A stretch of 44,628 nt of DNA, taken from the NCBI GenBank assembly GCA_023443865.1, contig JAEZST010000007.1, forward strand, positions 1 to 44,628, given 5' to 3'. The notes under the pieces were generated by a model. That model did not search any database and was not told the origin of the DNA. It saw nothing but the letters and a program-made list of their open reading frames with translations. Shown one piece after another: positions 17,372 to 25,947 of the stretch. The translations under genes were made by a program, and so were the position numbers. Each line of letters starts with the position of its first letter. Position 1 is the stretch's first letter. Source of the DNA: Spirochaetota bacterium (GTDB taxonomy: Bacteria; Spirochaetota; Spirochaetia; Treponematales; Treponemataceae).

Positions 17372-18048
17372 GATCCCGTCTCCCGGCATCGGAGGTCGAG
17401 CCAGGGCGCGAGGTCTTCCCTGAGCTTGCCGGGGTTCTCGTAGCGGAACGCGATGAGCCCCAACGCCGCCGCCGCGGTAACGTTGACCGGATTGTCGTCA
17501 ATAAACGCCGCGTGCGAAGGGTCCGCCCCTTCTTGGGTAAGGATCGCCTCCCAGAAGGCATGATCGGGCTTAATCAGGCCCATTTGATGCGACGCGTACA
17601 CCCGGTGAAATCCCGCGTAGTCGCCCATACGCTGGTGGGCCCGGAAGTGGGCTTCCAGGGTATTGGTGCCGCAGACCACCCGGTGTCCGTTATTTTTCAG
17701 TTCTTCGATCACCGCGCGGGTATCGGGAATGGGCGCCGGATTGAAGGCCGTTACCCAGGGATCCTCGCGGGCGGTCACGCTGCGGATACGGTCAATCGCG
17801 GGGTGCTGGGTTCCGAGGAGGGCCGTCGCCCGCACGCGGAATTCAGCCCAAAAGGTTCGGTCATCCATCTTGCCGGCCTGAATTTGTGCGATTGAGCCCC
17901 GCTCGTACCGCGTTTCCGGGGGTTCGTCGGGATCGACCCCGCAAAAGGCGAGAAAATCGGGACCGCTGAGGCCGAGCCGTTTAGCCATGGCGGGAAGGGT
18001 CTCCACGTTTCCCGAGACCACGCCGCCCATATCGAAAATGAAAAGCAT
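17368..18048 (-). CDS. HAD-superfamily phosphatase, YihX-like
   Basis: A 226-residue cytoplasmic hydrolase. Motif I is FIFDMGGVV: the nucleophile Asp6 is kept, but the second Asp of DxD is Gly, as in YihX-type enzymes. Motif II is CGTNTLEAH, Lys is in GLIKPDHAFWE, and motif III is FIDDNPVNVTAA. E. coli YihX removes phosphate from alpha-glucose-1-phosphate; a sugar phosphate would fit the neighbours. The start is ATG 18048, one base after the permease stop. The stop overlaps the TTG start of the AfuA-like gene, so those two are probably translated together. Confidence 0.75.
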   Translation of the reverse strand: MLFIFDMGGVVSGNVETLPAMAKRLGLSGPDFLAFCGVDPDEPPETRYERGSIAQIQAGKMDDRTFWAEFRVRATALLGTQHPAIDRIRSVTAREDPWVTAFNPAPIPDTRAVIEELKNNGHRVVCGTNTLEAHFRAHQRMGDYAGFHRVYASHQMGLIKPDHAFWEAILTQEGADPSHAAFIDDNPVNVTAAAALGLIAFRYENPGKLREDLAPWLDLRCRETGS

Positions 18049-18049
18049 A

Positions 18050-18937
18050 TTATTCCTTCCCCGCCGCGTACATGGCGGAACCGCCCACGAAATACTTCGA
18101 TAACGCTAAGAATAAGGCAATGACCGGTACCGACGCAATGACCGCGACCGCCATCATCGCCCCTTCGTCGGCGTACTTTTCCGCCGCGAATTTTACGATG
18201 TACGCGGGAATGGTTTTCATTTCTTCACGCTGGGTGATCAGGAGGGGCCATAAAAGGTTGTCCCACTGCTGCCGGAAGGTGAGCACCGCCACGGTGGCGA
18301 TCACCGGTCCGGAGTTCGGCAGGATGATCCTGGCGAAGATGGAGGGCTCGCTCGTGCCGTCGATCCGCGCCGCGTCCAGGATTTCGTCCGGGAAGGTCTG
18401 AAGGTATTGCCTCATCTGGAACACCGCGAACGCGTTGAGCATGAAGGGGACGATGAGCCCGCCGTAGGAATCCTGCAGGCCCAGGTTGAGCGTCACCAGG
18501 TAGACGGGGATCATGATCGTTTCAAAGGGTATCATCATGGTGGCCATTATCGCGAGGAAGGCGATATTTTTGCCCTTGAACCGGAACTTCGCCAGGCCGT
18601 ACCCGACCATGGCGGAAAGGAACACGGTGGTTACCGTGATCGTACCCGATACGATAACGCTATTCGCGATGTTTCGGGGAAAGACGAAGCTTCCGTCGTT
18701 GCCCGCCACGGCGCGCGCGTAATTCGCCCATTTAATTTTCGAGGGAATCCAGCGGTAGGGCATGGTCATGATCTCGATCGAGTCCATGAGACTCGCGCCG
18801 AGCATGAAAACGAGGGGCGCCACCACTATGGCCGCGAAGACGGCGAGGGCGGCCCAGGTAACGGCGTTTCCCATTCGTTCGGGGAGCCGGGAAGGAATAC
18901 GGGATTCGGTTTTCGTAATTGCCGTAAAGTTGGTCAC
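18050..18937 (-). CDS. sugar ABC transporter permease, MalG/UgpE type
   Basis: A 295-residue inner-membrane permease of the carbohydrate uptake-1 family. It has six membrane segments and the cytoplasmic EAA loop DEILDAARIDGTSEPSIFARIILP-like text (about 188-210) that contacts the ATPase. The start is GTG 18937, with GGAGG six bases upstream; 14 bases separate it from the other permease gene. No ATP-binding subunit is encoded here, so a shared MsmK/UgpC-type ATPase elsewhere must serve it, as is common for this class. Confidence 0.88.
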   Translation of the reverse strand: MTNFTAITKTESRIPSRLPERMGNAVTWAALAVFAAIVVAPLVFMLGASLMDSIEIMTMPYRWIPSKIKWANYARAVAGNDGSFVFPRNIANSVIVSGTITVTTVFLSAMVGYGLAKFRFKGKNIAFLAIMATMMIPFETIMIPVYLVTLNLGLQDSYGGLIVPFMLNAFAVFQMRQYLQTFPDEILDAARIDGTSEPSIFARIILPNSGPVIATVAVLTFRQQWDNLLWPLLITQREEMKTIPAYIVKFAAEKYADEGAMMAVAVIASVPVIALFLALSKYFVGGSAMYAAGKE

Positions 18938-18951
18938 GATCTGCCTCCGGG

Positions 18952-19860
18952 TCAGTAGGTAACGTCGTCGCTCTTGCTGGCCTTGAGCTGGACCAGGGTT
19001 AACGTGAGCATCAGCAGGAAAAGGAGTACGCTCATCACGCTCGCCCTGCTGAGGTTGTTGTCGCGCATGGCGGTGTTATAGATATTCAGCGTAATCACGT
19101 TGATCGGTCCCTGGGGGGCGCCGCGCTGGGTAAACAGGTACTGGGTGCTAAAGGTCTTCAGGCACTGGATCATCGCCATGATCGAAACCATTACCGTGGT
19201 GGGCTTCAGAAGGGGTAAGGTGATCAGCCGGAACCGGGCCCAGCCCCCCGCGCCGTCTATGGTGGCGGCCTCCCGGATGGAGGCGGGAATTTTTCCAAGC
19301 CCGGTGATATAGAGGATCGTGAAGTAGCCGATGTACTTCCAGAAATACACGAGCACCGTGGAAGCGCGGACCATGGCGGCGTCGGCCAGCCATTTCCGGT
19401 CGATGCCCGGGGTACCGAGCAAGGCATTGACCGCCTGGTTCATGAGTCCCCGGGGGTCGAGCATGAGAAGCCAAATGAGCGCGGCCACCGCCGAGGAAAG
19501 CACCGCGGGAGAATAGTATACGAGCTGAAGCGCCCGGTTAAGCCGACGGCGGGAATGGATCGCCATGCCGAGGATGAGCCCCACCACGACGATCGGAATG
19601 AAGCAGCCGACGGTGAAGACGGCGGTTGCGGTTACGGAATTCCAGAAGTCTAGGTTGCCGAGAATCTTCGCGTAGTTGGCAAGGCCGACGAAATCGGGCT
19701 TTTTGAGGGACACGAGTTTCCGGTTGAGCAGGCTCGTCCAGAACGCGTTCAGGATGGGAAAAAAGGAAAAGACGGAGAAGAAAAGAAGCCCCGGGGCGGT
19801 GAATATCCACCCCCAGCGGGCTTTTTTCTGCTCGTAGGAAAAGTTTGTCGGCGATGCCAT
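18952..19860 (-). CDS. sugar ABC transporter permease, MalF/UgpA type
   Basis: A 302-residue inner-membrane permease. The N-terminus reads WGWIFTAPGLLFFSVFSFFPI, typical of MalF/UgpA/LacF proteins, followed by further segments and the EAA loop IPASIREAATIDGAGGWARFR (about 200-220). It forms a heterodimer with the next gene's product. GGGGAG precedes ATG 19860. A 72-base gap separates it from the binding-protein gene, with no clear terminator, so one transcript is likely. Confidence 0.88.
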   Translation of the reverse strand: MASPTNFSYEQKKARWGWIFTAPGLLFFSVFSFFPILNAFWTSLLNRKLVSLKKPDFVGLANYAKILGNLDFWNSVTATAVFTVGCFIPIVVVGLILGMAIHSRRRLNRALQLVYYSPAVLSSAVAALIWLLMLDPRGLMNQAVNALLGTPGIDRKWLADAAMVRASTVLVYFWKYIGYFTILYITGLGKIPASIREAATIDGAGGWARFRLITLPLLKPTTVMVSIMAMIQCLKTFSTQYLFTQRGAPQGPINVITLNIYNTAMRDNNLSRASVMSVLLFLLMLTLTLVQLKASKSDDVTY

Positions 19861-19932
19861 GGTATCTCCCCGATGGGTAAATGTGCGGTAAACGCGCCGG
19901 GCCGCCGGACGGCGGTTCGGCGCGATTCGGTT

Positions 19933-21234
19933 TTACTGTTCGTCCAGGGCGTCCTGGACCTTGGCGCGCAAGGTCGCGAGCGCCTTTTCCGGCGCCGTTT
20001 TCTGCAGCATGACGGACTCCACCGCCTCTTTGACCAGATTGTTGATCAACAGGGAGCTTTCCCCGTAGTACACGATATGGGCTTTCTGGAGGTCAGACTG
20101 GAAGACCGAGGAATAGGGCATGCTCTTGAAGGTCGCCGATTCGAAGAGCGCCTTGGTCGGCTGTACCAGCGCGACCTTGGTCAGGTATTCTTCGCCGTGG
20201 GACAGCATGAAAGAAACGAGCTTCCACGCCGCAGCCTGTCGGGCCTCGGATACTTGGCTGTTCACCATATAGTAGTGGCCGTAGTAGGTGTTGGGTATCT
20301 GCTTGCCGCCTTTCCATACGGGGTATGGAATGACCATCCAGTCGTCGCTCGCGTAGAATTCGGGATTGGCGGCCTTCATGCGCTGTTCTTGATAGAGCCC
20401 GGAGACGTGCATCGCGATCTCGTTCTTGTCGTTATCGAAGACCTTCCGGGCGGCCGTATAGGTCGGGGAGCCGAGGTTCTTCCCGTTCGGGCCGAATTCC
20501 GCCATGTAGGCGAGCGCCTTGATCCATGCCTGGTCGTTCACGATGGCGGTCTTGCCGTCGTCGGAAACGAGCTTGCCGCCCAGCTGCTCGACCATGGGGA
20601 GCCAACCGATGAGGTAATCGCCGTAGCGGAAGTCGAAGCCGCGCCGCGTGATGATCTCGCCGTCCCGCTTCACGAGTTTCTCGGAAACCGCCATTACGTC
20701 TTCCCAGGTTTTCGGCGCGTCTTTGATCGGATCGAGACCCGCGTCCCTGAAGATTTTCTTGTTGAGGTAGACGCACCAGTTGGTGAGTTCCAGGGGAAGT
20801 CCGTATACCTTGCCGTCAACGGTGACGGGGGAGAGCGTTCCGGCCATGTACTTGCCCTGAATGTCGCCGTAGGACTTGTATCCCGAAGCCGCGAGATTCA
20901 CGGGAGCCACGAAGCCTTCGGCCAGGAAGGGATAGGCTTTCTGGATTTCCATGTTGAAAATGTCCGGCCCGTTTTTCGCGGCGAATCCGGCTTGCACCAC
21001 GTCCTGGATCTTGTCCGAGGGGTAGGTAACGTATTTCACCGTAATGTTCGGGTTCGCGGCCATGAATTCGGCGATGTAGCCTTCCTCGATGGCCTTGCGG
21101 TTTACGTCTTCATGGGTCCATACGGTAATTTCCACGGGACCCGTTTCCGCCGTCGTTTTGTCTTTTGCTCCTCCCGACCAGGCGGGGGTGATGACGGCGA
21201 GCGCGGCGAGCGCTGCGATTGCGATGCGTTTCAT
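19933..21234 (-). CDS. sugar ABC transporter substrate-binding protein
   Basis: A 433-residue extracytoplasmic binding protein of the SBP_bac_1/UgpB class. Signal peptide MKRIAIAALAALAVITPAWS, then GGAKDK; there is no lipobox Cys. Mature text VEITVWTHEDVNRKAIEEG, followed by KNGPDIFNMEIQ, VYGLPLELTNW and YYGHYYMVN, fits oligosaccharide or glycerol-phosphate binding. GAGGAGG precedes ATG 21234. Upstream, a LacI-like half-palindrome (21251-21263) and a TATAGG -10-like box (complement near 21263-21268) lie in the 130-base divergent region shared with pyrB. First gene of the transporter operon. Confidence 0.87.
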   Translation of the reverse strand: MKRIAIAALAALAVITPAWSGGAKDKTTAETGPVEITVWTHEDVNRKAIEEGYIAEFMAANPNITVKYVTYPSDKIQDVVQAGFAAKNGPDIFNMEIQKAYPFLAEGFVAPVNLAASGYKSYGDIQGKYMAGTLSPVTVDGKVYGLPLELTNWCVYLNKKIFRDAGLDPIKDAPKTWEDVMAVSEKLVKRDGEIITRRGFDFRYGDYLIGWLPMVEQLGGKLVSDDGKTAIVNDQAWIKALAYMAEFGPNGKNLGSPTYTAARKVFDNDKNEIAMHVSGLYQEQRMKAANPEFYASDDWMVIPYPVWKGGKQIPNTYYGHYYMVNSQVSEARQAAAWKLVSFMLSHGEEYLTKVALVQPTKALFESATFKSMPYSSVFQSDLQKAHIVYYGESSLLINNLVKEAVESVMLQKTAPEKALATLRAKVQDALDEQ

Positions 21235-21250
21235 GGCGATTCCTCCTCGT

Positions 21251-21263
21251 TGAAACGGTTTAC
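21251..21263. promoter_or_regulatory. possible LacI/CcpA-type operator of the sugar operon
   Basis: TGAAACGGTTTAC contains AAAC-G-GTTT, a short odd-centred palindrome like LacI-family sites. It lies between the likely start of transcription and the ribosome site of the binding-protein gene. Short and unproven. Confidence 0.25.
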
Positions 21264-21307
21264 CTATATGATTGTCCCGAAAAAACGGGTTCGCAACGGG
21301 ACGATAC

Positions 21308-21336
21308 TGCCAAAAGGTGGACGTTTCTGATATAAT
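21308..21336 (+). promoter_or_regulatory. promoter of pyrBIC
   Basis: A perfect TATAAT (21331-21336) preceded by TGA (extended -10), with a weak TGCCAA at 21308-21313 (17-base spacer). The leader before pyrB is only about 22 bases, too short for a PyrR or leader-peptide attenuator of the classic kind. Confidence 0.7.
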
Positions 21337-21364
21337 GGCCGCCGATAACAAATAAGGGGGGACC

Positions 21365-22405
21365 ATGCTGAAAGGACGACATTTGATCGAGCCGGGGGAT
21401 CTTTCGATCGAGGAACTGGACGATATCTTCGATCTCGCGGGCCGAATGATCGTAAAACCGGAAGACTATTTAGAAGTGTGTCGGGGGAAAATCCTCGCCA
21501 CACTTTTTTTTGAGCCCAGTACGAGAACCCGGCTCTCTTTCGAGGCCGCCATGCTCCGCCTTGGCGGGACCACCCTCGGCTTCGCCGAACCAGGCGCGAG
21601 TTCTACCTCCAAGGGCGAAAGCCTCGCCGACACGATCCGGACGGTTTCCAGTTACGCCGACGTCATCGCGATGAGAAACCCCAAGGAAGGCGCCGCGCTC
21701 TTGGCGAGTCAGCACTCGGACGTTCCCGTCATCAACGCCGGCGACGGCGGCCATCACCACCCGACCCAAACCCTCACCGATCTTTTGACCATCAGGGAAA
21801 TCAAGGGCGGCGCCTCGGGCCTGACCATAGGGCTCTGCGGCGACCTGAAGTTCGGCCGCACCGTGCACTCGCTCGCCAAGGCCATGTCGCGCTACCCGAG
21901 AAACCGATTCGTGCTCATAAGCCCCCCCGAACTGGAGATCCCCGACTACATCATCTCCCGCGTGTTTAAGCCAGCGGGGGTGAGCTTCACGCAGGTCCGC
22001 CGCCTTGAAGAGGCGATCGGCGACCTCGATATCCTGTATATGACCCGCGTCCAGAAGGAGCGCTTCTTTAACGAGCAGGACTACGTTCGCCTGAAGGACA
22101 GCTACATCCTCGATTCCAAAAAGATGGAAATGGCCCGCAAGGACCTCTGCGTGCTCCATCCCCTGCCCAGGGTGAACGAGATCGCCACCGAAGTGGATTC
22201 CGATCCCCGGGCGGCCTATTTCGCGCAGGTAAAGTACGGCATGTACGCGCGCATGGCGCTTATCGCCCGGCTTACCGGCTATACCGGCGGGCTCTCCGCC
22301 TCCCTGGCCCCGTCGGCGTCCGGCGCGGCGGGTCAGTCCGGCTCCCCGGCGGTCATACCCGCGGGCGCCCCCGTTTCCCTGCGAAGGAAAGGAAAGAACA
22401 AATGA
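21365..22405 (+). CDS. pyrB: aspartate carbamoyltransferase, catalytic chain
   Basis: A 346-residue enzyme making carbamoyl-aspartate, the first committed pyrimidine step. Carbamoyl-phosphate loop FFEPSTRTRLSFE (48-60), SSTSKGESLADT (79-90), HHPTQTLTDL (131-140), VQKERF and CVLHPLPRVNEI. Normal PyrB is about 310 residues; the last about 40 here are a Ser/Ala/Gly/Pro-rich tail ending RRKGKNK. AAGGGGGG precedes ATG 21365. It overlaps pyrI by ATGA, as expected for a PyrB-PyrI holoenzyme. Confidence 0.95.
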   Translation: MLKGRHLIEPGDLSIEELDDIFDLAGRMIVKPEDYLEVCRGKILATLFFEPSTRTRLSFEAAMLRLGGTTLGFAEPGASSTSKGESLADTIRTVSSYADVIAMRNPKEGAALLASQHSDVPVINAGDGGHHHPTQTLTDLLTIREIKGGASGLTIGLCGDLKFGRTVHSLAKAMSRYPRNRFVLISPPELEIPDYIISRVFKPAGVSFTQVRRLEEAIGDLDILYMTRVQKERFFNEQDYVRLKDSYILDSKKMEMARKDLCVLHPLPRVNEIATEVDSDPRAAYFAQVKYGMYARMALIARLTGYTGGLSASLAPSASGAAGQSGSPAVIPAGAPVSLRRKGKNK

Positions 22406-22839
22406 ACGTGCAGAAGATCAAGAACGGACTCGTGATAGACCATATCCGCGCGGGAATCGGCCCACGGATATTCAACTGGCTCAAGCTCGACCGCGCGCCC
22501 TTCTCGGTGGCCCTCATCATGAACGTGGTGTCGAACCACATGGGCAAGAAGGATATCATCAAGATCGATAACGTGATCGATATAGACTTGTCCGTGCTGG
22601 GCTTCATCGATCCGAACATCACCGTGAACGTGGTGGAAGACGAGCACGTCACGCGCAAGATCACCCTGACCCTGCCCGAGCGGGTGGAAAACGTGATCAA
22701 GTGCAAGAACCCCCGCTGCATTACCAGTTCCGAGTCGGGCATTCCCCACGAGTTCGTGCTCGTGGACCGAAAGCGCGCGGAATACGCCTGCAAGTACTGC
22801 GACGAGCTTTATCGCGCGGGTATCGGGGAATTCCTGTGA
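22402..22839 (+). CDS. pyrI: aspartate carbamoyltransferase, regulatory chain
   Basis: A 145-residue regulatory subunit. The N-terminal nucleotide-binding domain (KIKNGLVIDHIRAG) binds allosteric ATP/CTP. The C-terminal zinc domain has Cys101, Cys106, Cys130 and Cys133, matching the C-x4-C-x23-C-x2-C pattern that docks on PyrB. It implies an E. coli-like allosteric enzyme. Coupled to pyrB (ATGA) and to pyrC (GTGA). Confidence 0.95.
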   Translation: MNVQKIKNGLVIDHIRAGIGPRIFNWLKLDRAPFSVALIMNVVSNHMGKKDIIKIDNVIDIDLSVLGFIDPNITVNVVEDEHVTRKITLTLPERVENVIKCKNPRCITSSESGIPHEFVLVDRKRAEYACKYCDELYRAGIGEFL

Positions 22840-24416
22840 GCCCGAAGGGTAACGGGCCAACGTCGGCGAAAACCGGAGCGGGGCCGGCTGGCGCGGGTAC
22901 TCAGCGTTCCGGCGGCGCGGCTTCCCGTTCCGGCTCCGATATCCTGATCGTGAACGCCCGCCTCGTGGACCGCGACCTGGACGCCGCGGGCGCCGTTCTG
23001 GTCCGCAACGGGATAATCGACCTCGTGTGGCTCGGCCTCAAGGGCGTTCCCGCGGAATTCGCGCCGAATCGCGGCGACGGTTCCCCTCCCGGCGTGCGGC
23101 CCTCCCGGTCGCCTCTTTCCCCGACGGTCCTCGACGCCGAGGGCGCGACGCTCATGCCCGCCTTCGTCGATCTCCACGCCCATTTCCGCGATCCGGGGCT
23201 CACGGCCAAGGAAGACCTTGAATCCGCTTCCCGGGCCGCGTGCGCCGGCGGCTACGGTACCGTGGTCCTCATGGCGAACACCAATCCCGCGTGCTCCGAG
23301 CTCTCCCAGGCCGCCGCGGTGCGCGAGCGCGTATCGAAAATCGGATTGCTCGACGCCTTTCAGGCCACGAGCCTTACCCGGAATTTCGAGGGAACCGATA
23401 CCTCGGCCCTTGACGCCCTTGACCCGGCGATAGTGCCGCTGGCCACGGAGGACGGCAAGGAAGTGGCTTCCGCAGCGGTGATGCTCGAGGCCATGAAAAA
23501 ATGCTCCCTCAGGAACGTGATCGTATCGTGCCATTGCGAGGACCCGGAGCTCGCCGCGGCCGCCCGACCCCACCGGCTGAAGGCCCTTGAGGCCGCCGCC
23601 GCGCTTTCGGGCGCCGCTTCCGGCGATGAGGGCGGACGCGTGGTTCCCGTCGCCTCCTCCTTCGCCGATCGCGGCCTCGTGGGTTCCGCGGATTTCGCCG
23701 AGAGCGGCACGTCCATGCGCGAGGGGATAAAGGAATCCCTTTCCGCGGCGGAACGTCTCCTTCGGCTCGCGGAAGACACCATGACCGCCCGGAACGTTGC
23801 CCTCGCCGTCGATTCCGGCGCGCGGGTTCACTTTGCCCACGTGAGCACCGTCGGCTCCCTGGACGCGGTCCGCGAGGCGAAACGCCGGCTCGGGAACCGC
23901 GCCGACTGCCGGATAACCTGCGAGGTTACCCCCCATCATCTTGCCCTAACTTCCGCCGTTCCCGCCATCGTGAACCCTCCCCTTCGCCCGGCCGCCGACC
24001 GCGAAGCCCTGATCGAGGGCATTTTGGACGGCACCGTCGACGCCATCGCGACGGATCACGCCCCCCATACCGCCGCCGACAAGGCTTCCGGCGCGCCCGG
24101 GTTCTCGGGCATCCAGACGGCCTTCGCCGTGTGCAATACGGTGCTCGTGAAAACGGGGCGGGTCAGCCTGTCCCGGCTTTCGGCCCTCATGTCGGCCCGT
24201 CCCGCCGAAATTCTCGGGCTTTGCCGGGGACTGCTCCGCCCCGGTTACGCCGCGGACCTGGTTCTCGTGGACCCCGATAAGGAATGGATCGTTCGGCCCC
24301 GGGATTCGTCCTCCTGGTTTTCCAAGAGCGTTAATACGCCTTTTACGGGCTCCCGGCTTTCGGGCGTAGTGCTTTCGACGTTCCGCCAGGGAAGGCGGGT
24401 GTATCCCTTCGAATAA
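22836..24416 (+). CDS. pyrC: dihydroorotase (class I), with extra segments
   Basis: About 526 residues, against roughly 425-430 for ordinary class I enzymes. It closes carbamoyl-aspartate to dihydroorotate with two zinc ions. Visible motifs are DLHAHFRDPG (about 111-120), MANTNP, CHCEDPELA, HVSTVGS, CEVTPHHL (about 365) and ATDHAPH (about 406). The start is GTG 22836, overlapping the pyrI stop, with GGGGAA five bases ahead. The N-terminus has an about 35-residue Gly/Ala/Ser-rich extension and there is an inserted Gly/Ser-rich stretch near residues 255-290. Last gene of the pyrBIC operon; no terminator hairpin is obvious after it. Confidence 0.93.
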   Translation: MSPKGNGPTSAKTGAGPAGAGTQRSGGAASRSGSDILIVNARLVDRDLDAAGAVLVRNGIIDLVWLGLKGVPAEFAPNRGDGSPPGVRPSRSPLSPTVLDAEGATLMPAFVDLHAHFRDPGLTAKEDLESASRAACAGGYGTVVLMANTNPACSELSQAAAVRERVSKIGLLDAFQATSLTRNFEGTDTSALDALDPAIVPLATEDGKEVASAAVMLEAMKKCSLRNVIVSCHCEDPELAAAARPHRLKALEAAAALSGAASGDEGGRVVPVASSFADRGLVGSADFAESGTSMREGIKESLSAAERLLRLAEDTMTARNVALAVDSGARVHFAHVSTVGSLDAVREAKRRLGNRADCRITCEVTPHHLALTSAVPAIVNPPLRPAADREALIEGILDGTVDAIATDHAPHTAADKASGAPGFSGIQTAFAVCNTVLVKTGRVSLSRLSALMSARPAEILGLCRGLLRPGYAADLVLVDPDKEWIVRPRDSSSWFSKSVNTPFTGSRLSGVVLSTFRQGRRVYPFE

Positions 24417-24549
24417 GAAATAAGGGGCGGAGCCTCCCGTCCACCAAGCGACCCCAGGAGGTCGACATGGGCGTGGTAAAGGAAAAGCCGACCGAATGCG
24501 TCGACCATGCGGGACGCCGTGGATTTGTTTCGCGTTTTTACCGCCCTTC

Positions 24550-24577
24550 TGATACAATGGGCTTCGGTCTAACCGAA
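24550..24577 (+). promoter_or_regulatory. promoter and leader hairpin of the small lipoprotein gene
   Basis: TACAAT (24553-24558) preceded by TGA forms an extended -10. TTCGGT-CTA-ACCGAA (24563-24577) makes a 6-bp hairpin at the mRNA 5' end, directly before the AAGGAGAG ribosome site. Confidence 0.5.
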
Positions 24578-24589
24578 AAGGAGAGATTA

Positions 24590-24946
24590 ATGAAAAGATT
24601 TATCGCGTGTATGCTTGGCGCTTTCCTGGTGTTGGCCTCGTGCCAAACCTTCAAATCCTACGACGATACCGTCAGTTTTATTTACGCGAGCGGCGAGGAC
24701 GGTCAAAACGTATTCGGGTTCCTGGAAGACGGCACCTTCCGGCTCAGGGAGAACGGCGCGCTATACGGCGGGCGATGGGGGAAAAACGCCGAGAATATCC
24801 AGGTTTTGTACCAGGACGCGGAAAGGAACGGGCAGATAGAATTGCTGAAAATTTCCTTTAACGCGTTCAAGCACAACGGCATGACGTATAAGAAACTAAG
24901 CCGCGGCAAGACGGAAGCCTTTTTGGCGGCGTATACGATGGAATAG
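24590..24946 (+). CDS. small lipoprotein of unknown function
   Basis: A 118-residue protein with signal MKRFIACMLGAFLVLASC and an LASC lipobox (Cys18). The mature part (DTVSFIYASGEDGQNVFGFLEDGTFRL) suggests a compact beta-rich domain, similar in style to small spirochaete lipoproteins. AAGGAGAG precedes ATG 24590. The same frame is open back to ATG 24467, which has its own AGGAGG; that would add 41 residues before the signal peptide. The shorter form is preferred because it has its own promoter and signal. Confidence 0.65.
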   Translation: MKRFIACMLGAFLVLASCQTFKSYDDTVSFIYASGEDGQNVFGFLEDGTFRLRENGALYGGRWGKNAENIQVLYQDAERNGQIELLKISFNAFKHNGMTYKKLSRGKTEAFLAAYTME

Positions 24947-24989
24947 GGCGTCGGATTCGAATTTCCCGACCGCCCCAAACCGCCCCCCT

Positions 24990-25826
24990 TTAGCCCAACG
25001 CCACGTCGAGCAGCATCATGACGGCGAAGCCGAACATGGCCCCGATCGTTGAAAAGTCGGAGCTGCCGTGTTGCTGCGCCTCGGGAATGAGTTCCTCCAC
25101 GACCACGTAAATCATCGCGCCGGCGGCGAAGGCCAGGGCATAGGGCAGGATAGGCTGCATGATCACGACGAGGAAGGCGCCGAGCACCGCCGCGATGGGT
25201 TCCACGATTCCCGAAGCCTGACCGTACCAGAAGCTCTTCAGGCGGCTCATGCCTTCTCTTCGCAGGGGTATGGAAACCGCGGCCCCTTCCGGAAAATTCT
25301 GGATCCCGATACCGAGGGCCAAGGCTATCGCCCCCCCAAGCGAGGCGACGGCCGCCGAATTCCCTAACGCTCCCGAGGCCGCGTTTCCGAGGGCGCCGAA
25401 GGCCACGCCCACCGCGAGCCCTTCCGGAATATTATGCATGGTAATGGCCAACACGAGCAAAATGCTCCGCTGCCACGAGGTTTTTATTCCTTCCGCCTGG
25501 TTTCGCTCCAGACCCATATGAAGGTGGGGCAGGGTACGGTCGACCAGAAAAAGGAAGAACCCTCCCCCGAGAAAGCCGAATACCGCCGGGAACAGGGGAT
25601 TGGACCCGTTTTCCGTCGCCATCTTAATGGCGGGATTGAGTAGGGACCAGAAACTCGCCGCTATCATGATTCCCGAGGCGAAACCGAGCATCGCGTTGAG
25701 TACCTTCTGGTTTATCGATTTAAAGAAAAAGACGAGGGCGGCGCCAAGGGCGGTCACTCCCCAAGTAAAAAGCCCCGCCAACAAGGCAAGCAATACGGGG
25801 TTGTCCGACGATAGACTCTCAATCAT
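24990..25826 (-). CDS. ZIP-family metal transporter
   Basis: A 278-residue inner-membrane protein with about eight membrane segments. Signature metal-site motifs are MHNIPEGLAVGV (about 135-146) and QNFPEGAAVSIPLRREG, with EELIPEA near the end. ZIP proteins import zinc, manganese or iron, or act as ZupT-type broad transporters; this one resembles the GufA/ZupT branch. AGGAGG lies before ATG 25826; earlier in-frame ATG 25907 lacks one. The gene is divergent from the gntR operon. Confidence 0.88.
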   Translation of the reverse strand: MIESLSSDNPVLLALLAGLFTWGVTALGAALVFFFKSINQKVLNAMLGFASGIMIAASFWSLLNPAIKMATENGSNPLFPAVFGFLGGGFFLFLVDRTLPHLHMGLERNQAEGIKTSWQRSILLVLAITMHNIPEGLAVGVAFGALGNAASGALGNSAAVASLGGAIALALGIGIQNFPEGAAVSIPLRREGMSRLKSFWYGQASGIVEPIAAVLGAFLVVIMQPILPYALAFAAGAMIYVVVEELIPEAQQHGSSDFSTIGAMFGFAVMMLLDVALG

Positions 25827-25947
25827 GACGCTAATCCTCCTGGTCGCGCTATTCTCGATAATTCTACCATAATCAAAGAAAGCGTTGTCGGCAAATCGCG
25901 TTTCCATGCCCTATTCTTAAAGTTGTGGATTTTTACCCGATTATCTC

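Noticed and set aside
21276..21289. CCCG-AAAAAA-CGGG as an attenuator for pyrB
   Set aside because: It lies upstream of the pyrB -10 box, so it is not in the pyrB mRNA; arms are only 4 bp.
22809..23939. 376-codon minus-strand frame inside pyrC
   Set aside because: Pure shadow of the GC-rich pyrC codon pattern; Gly/Arg/His-rich with no motifs.
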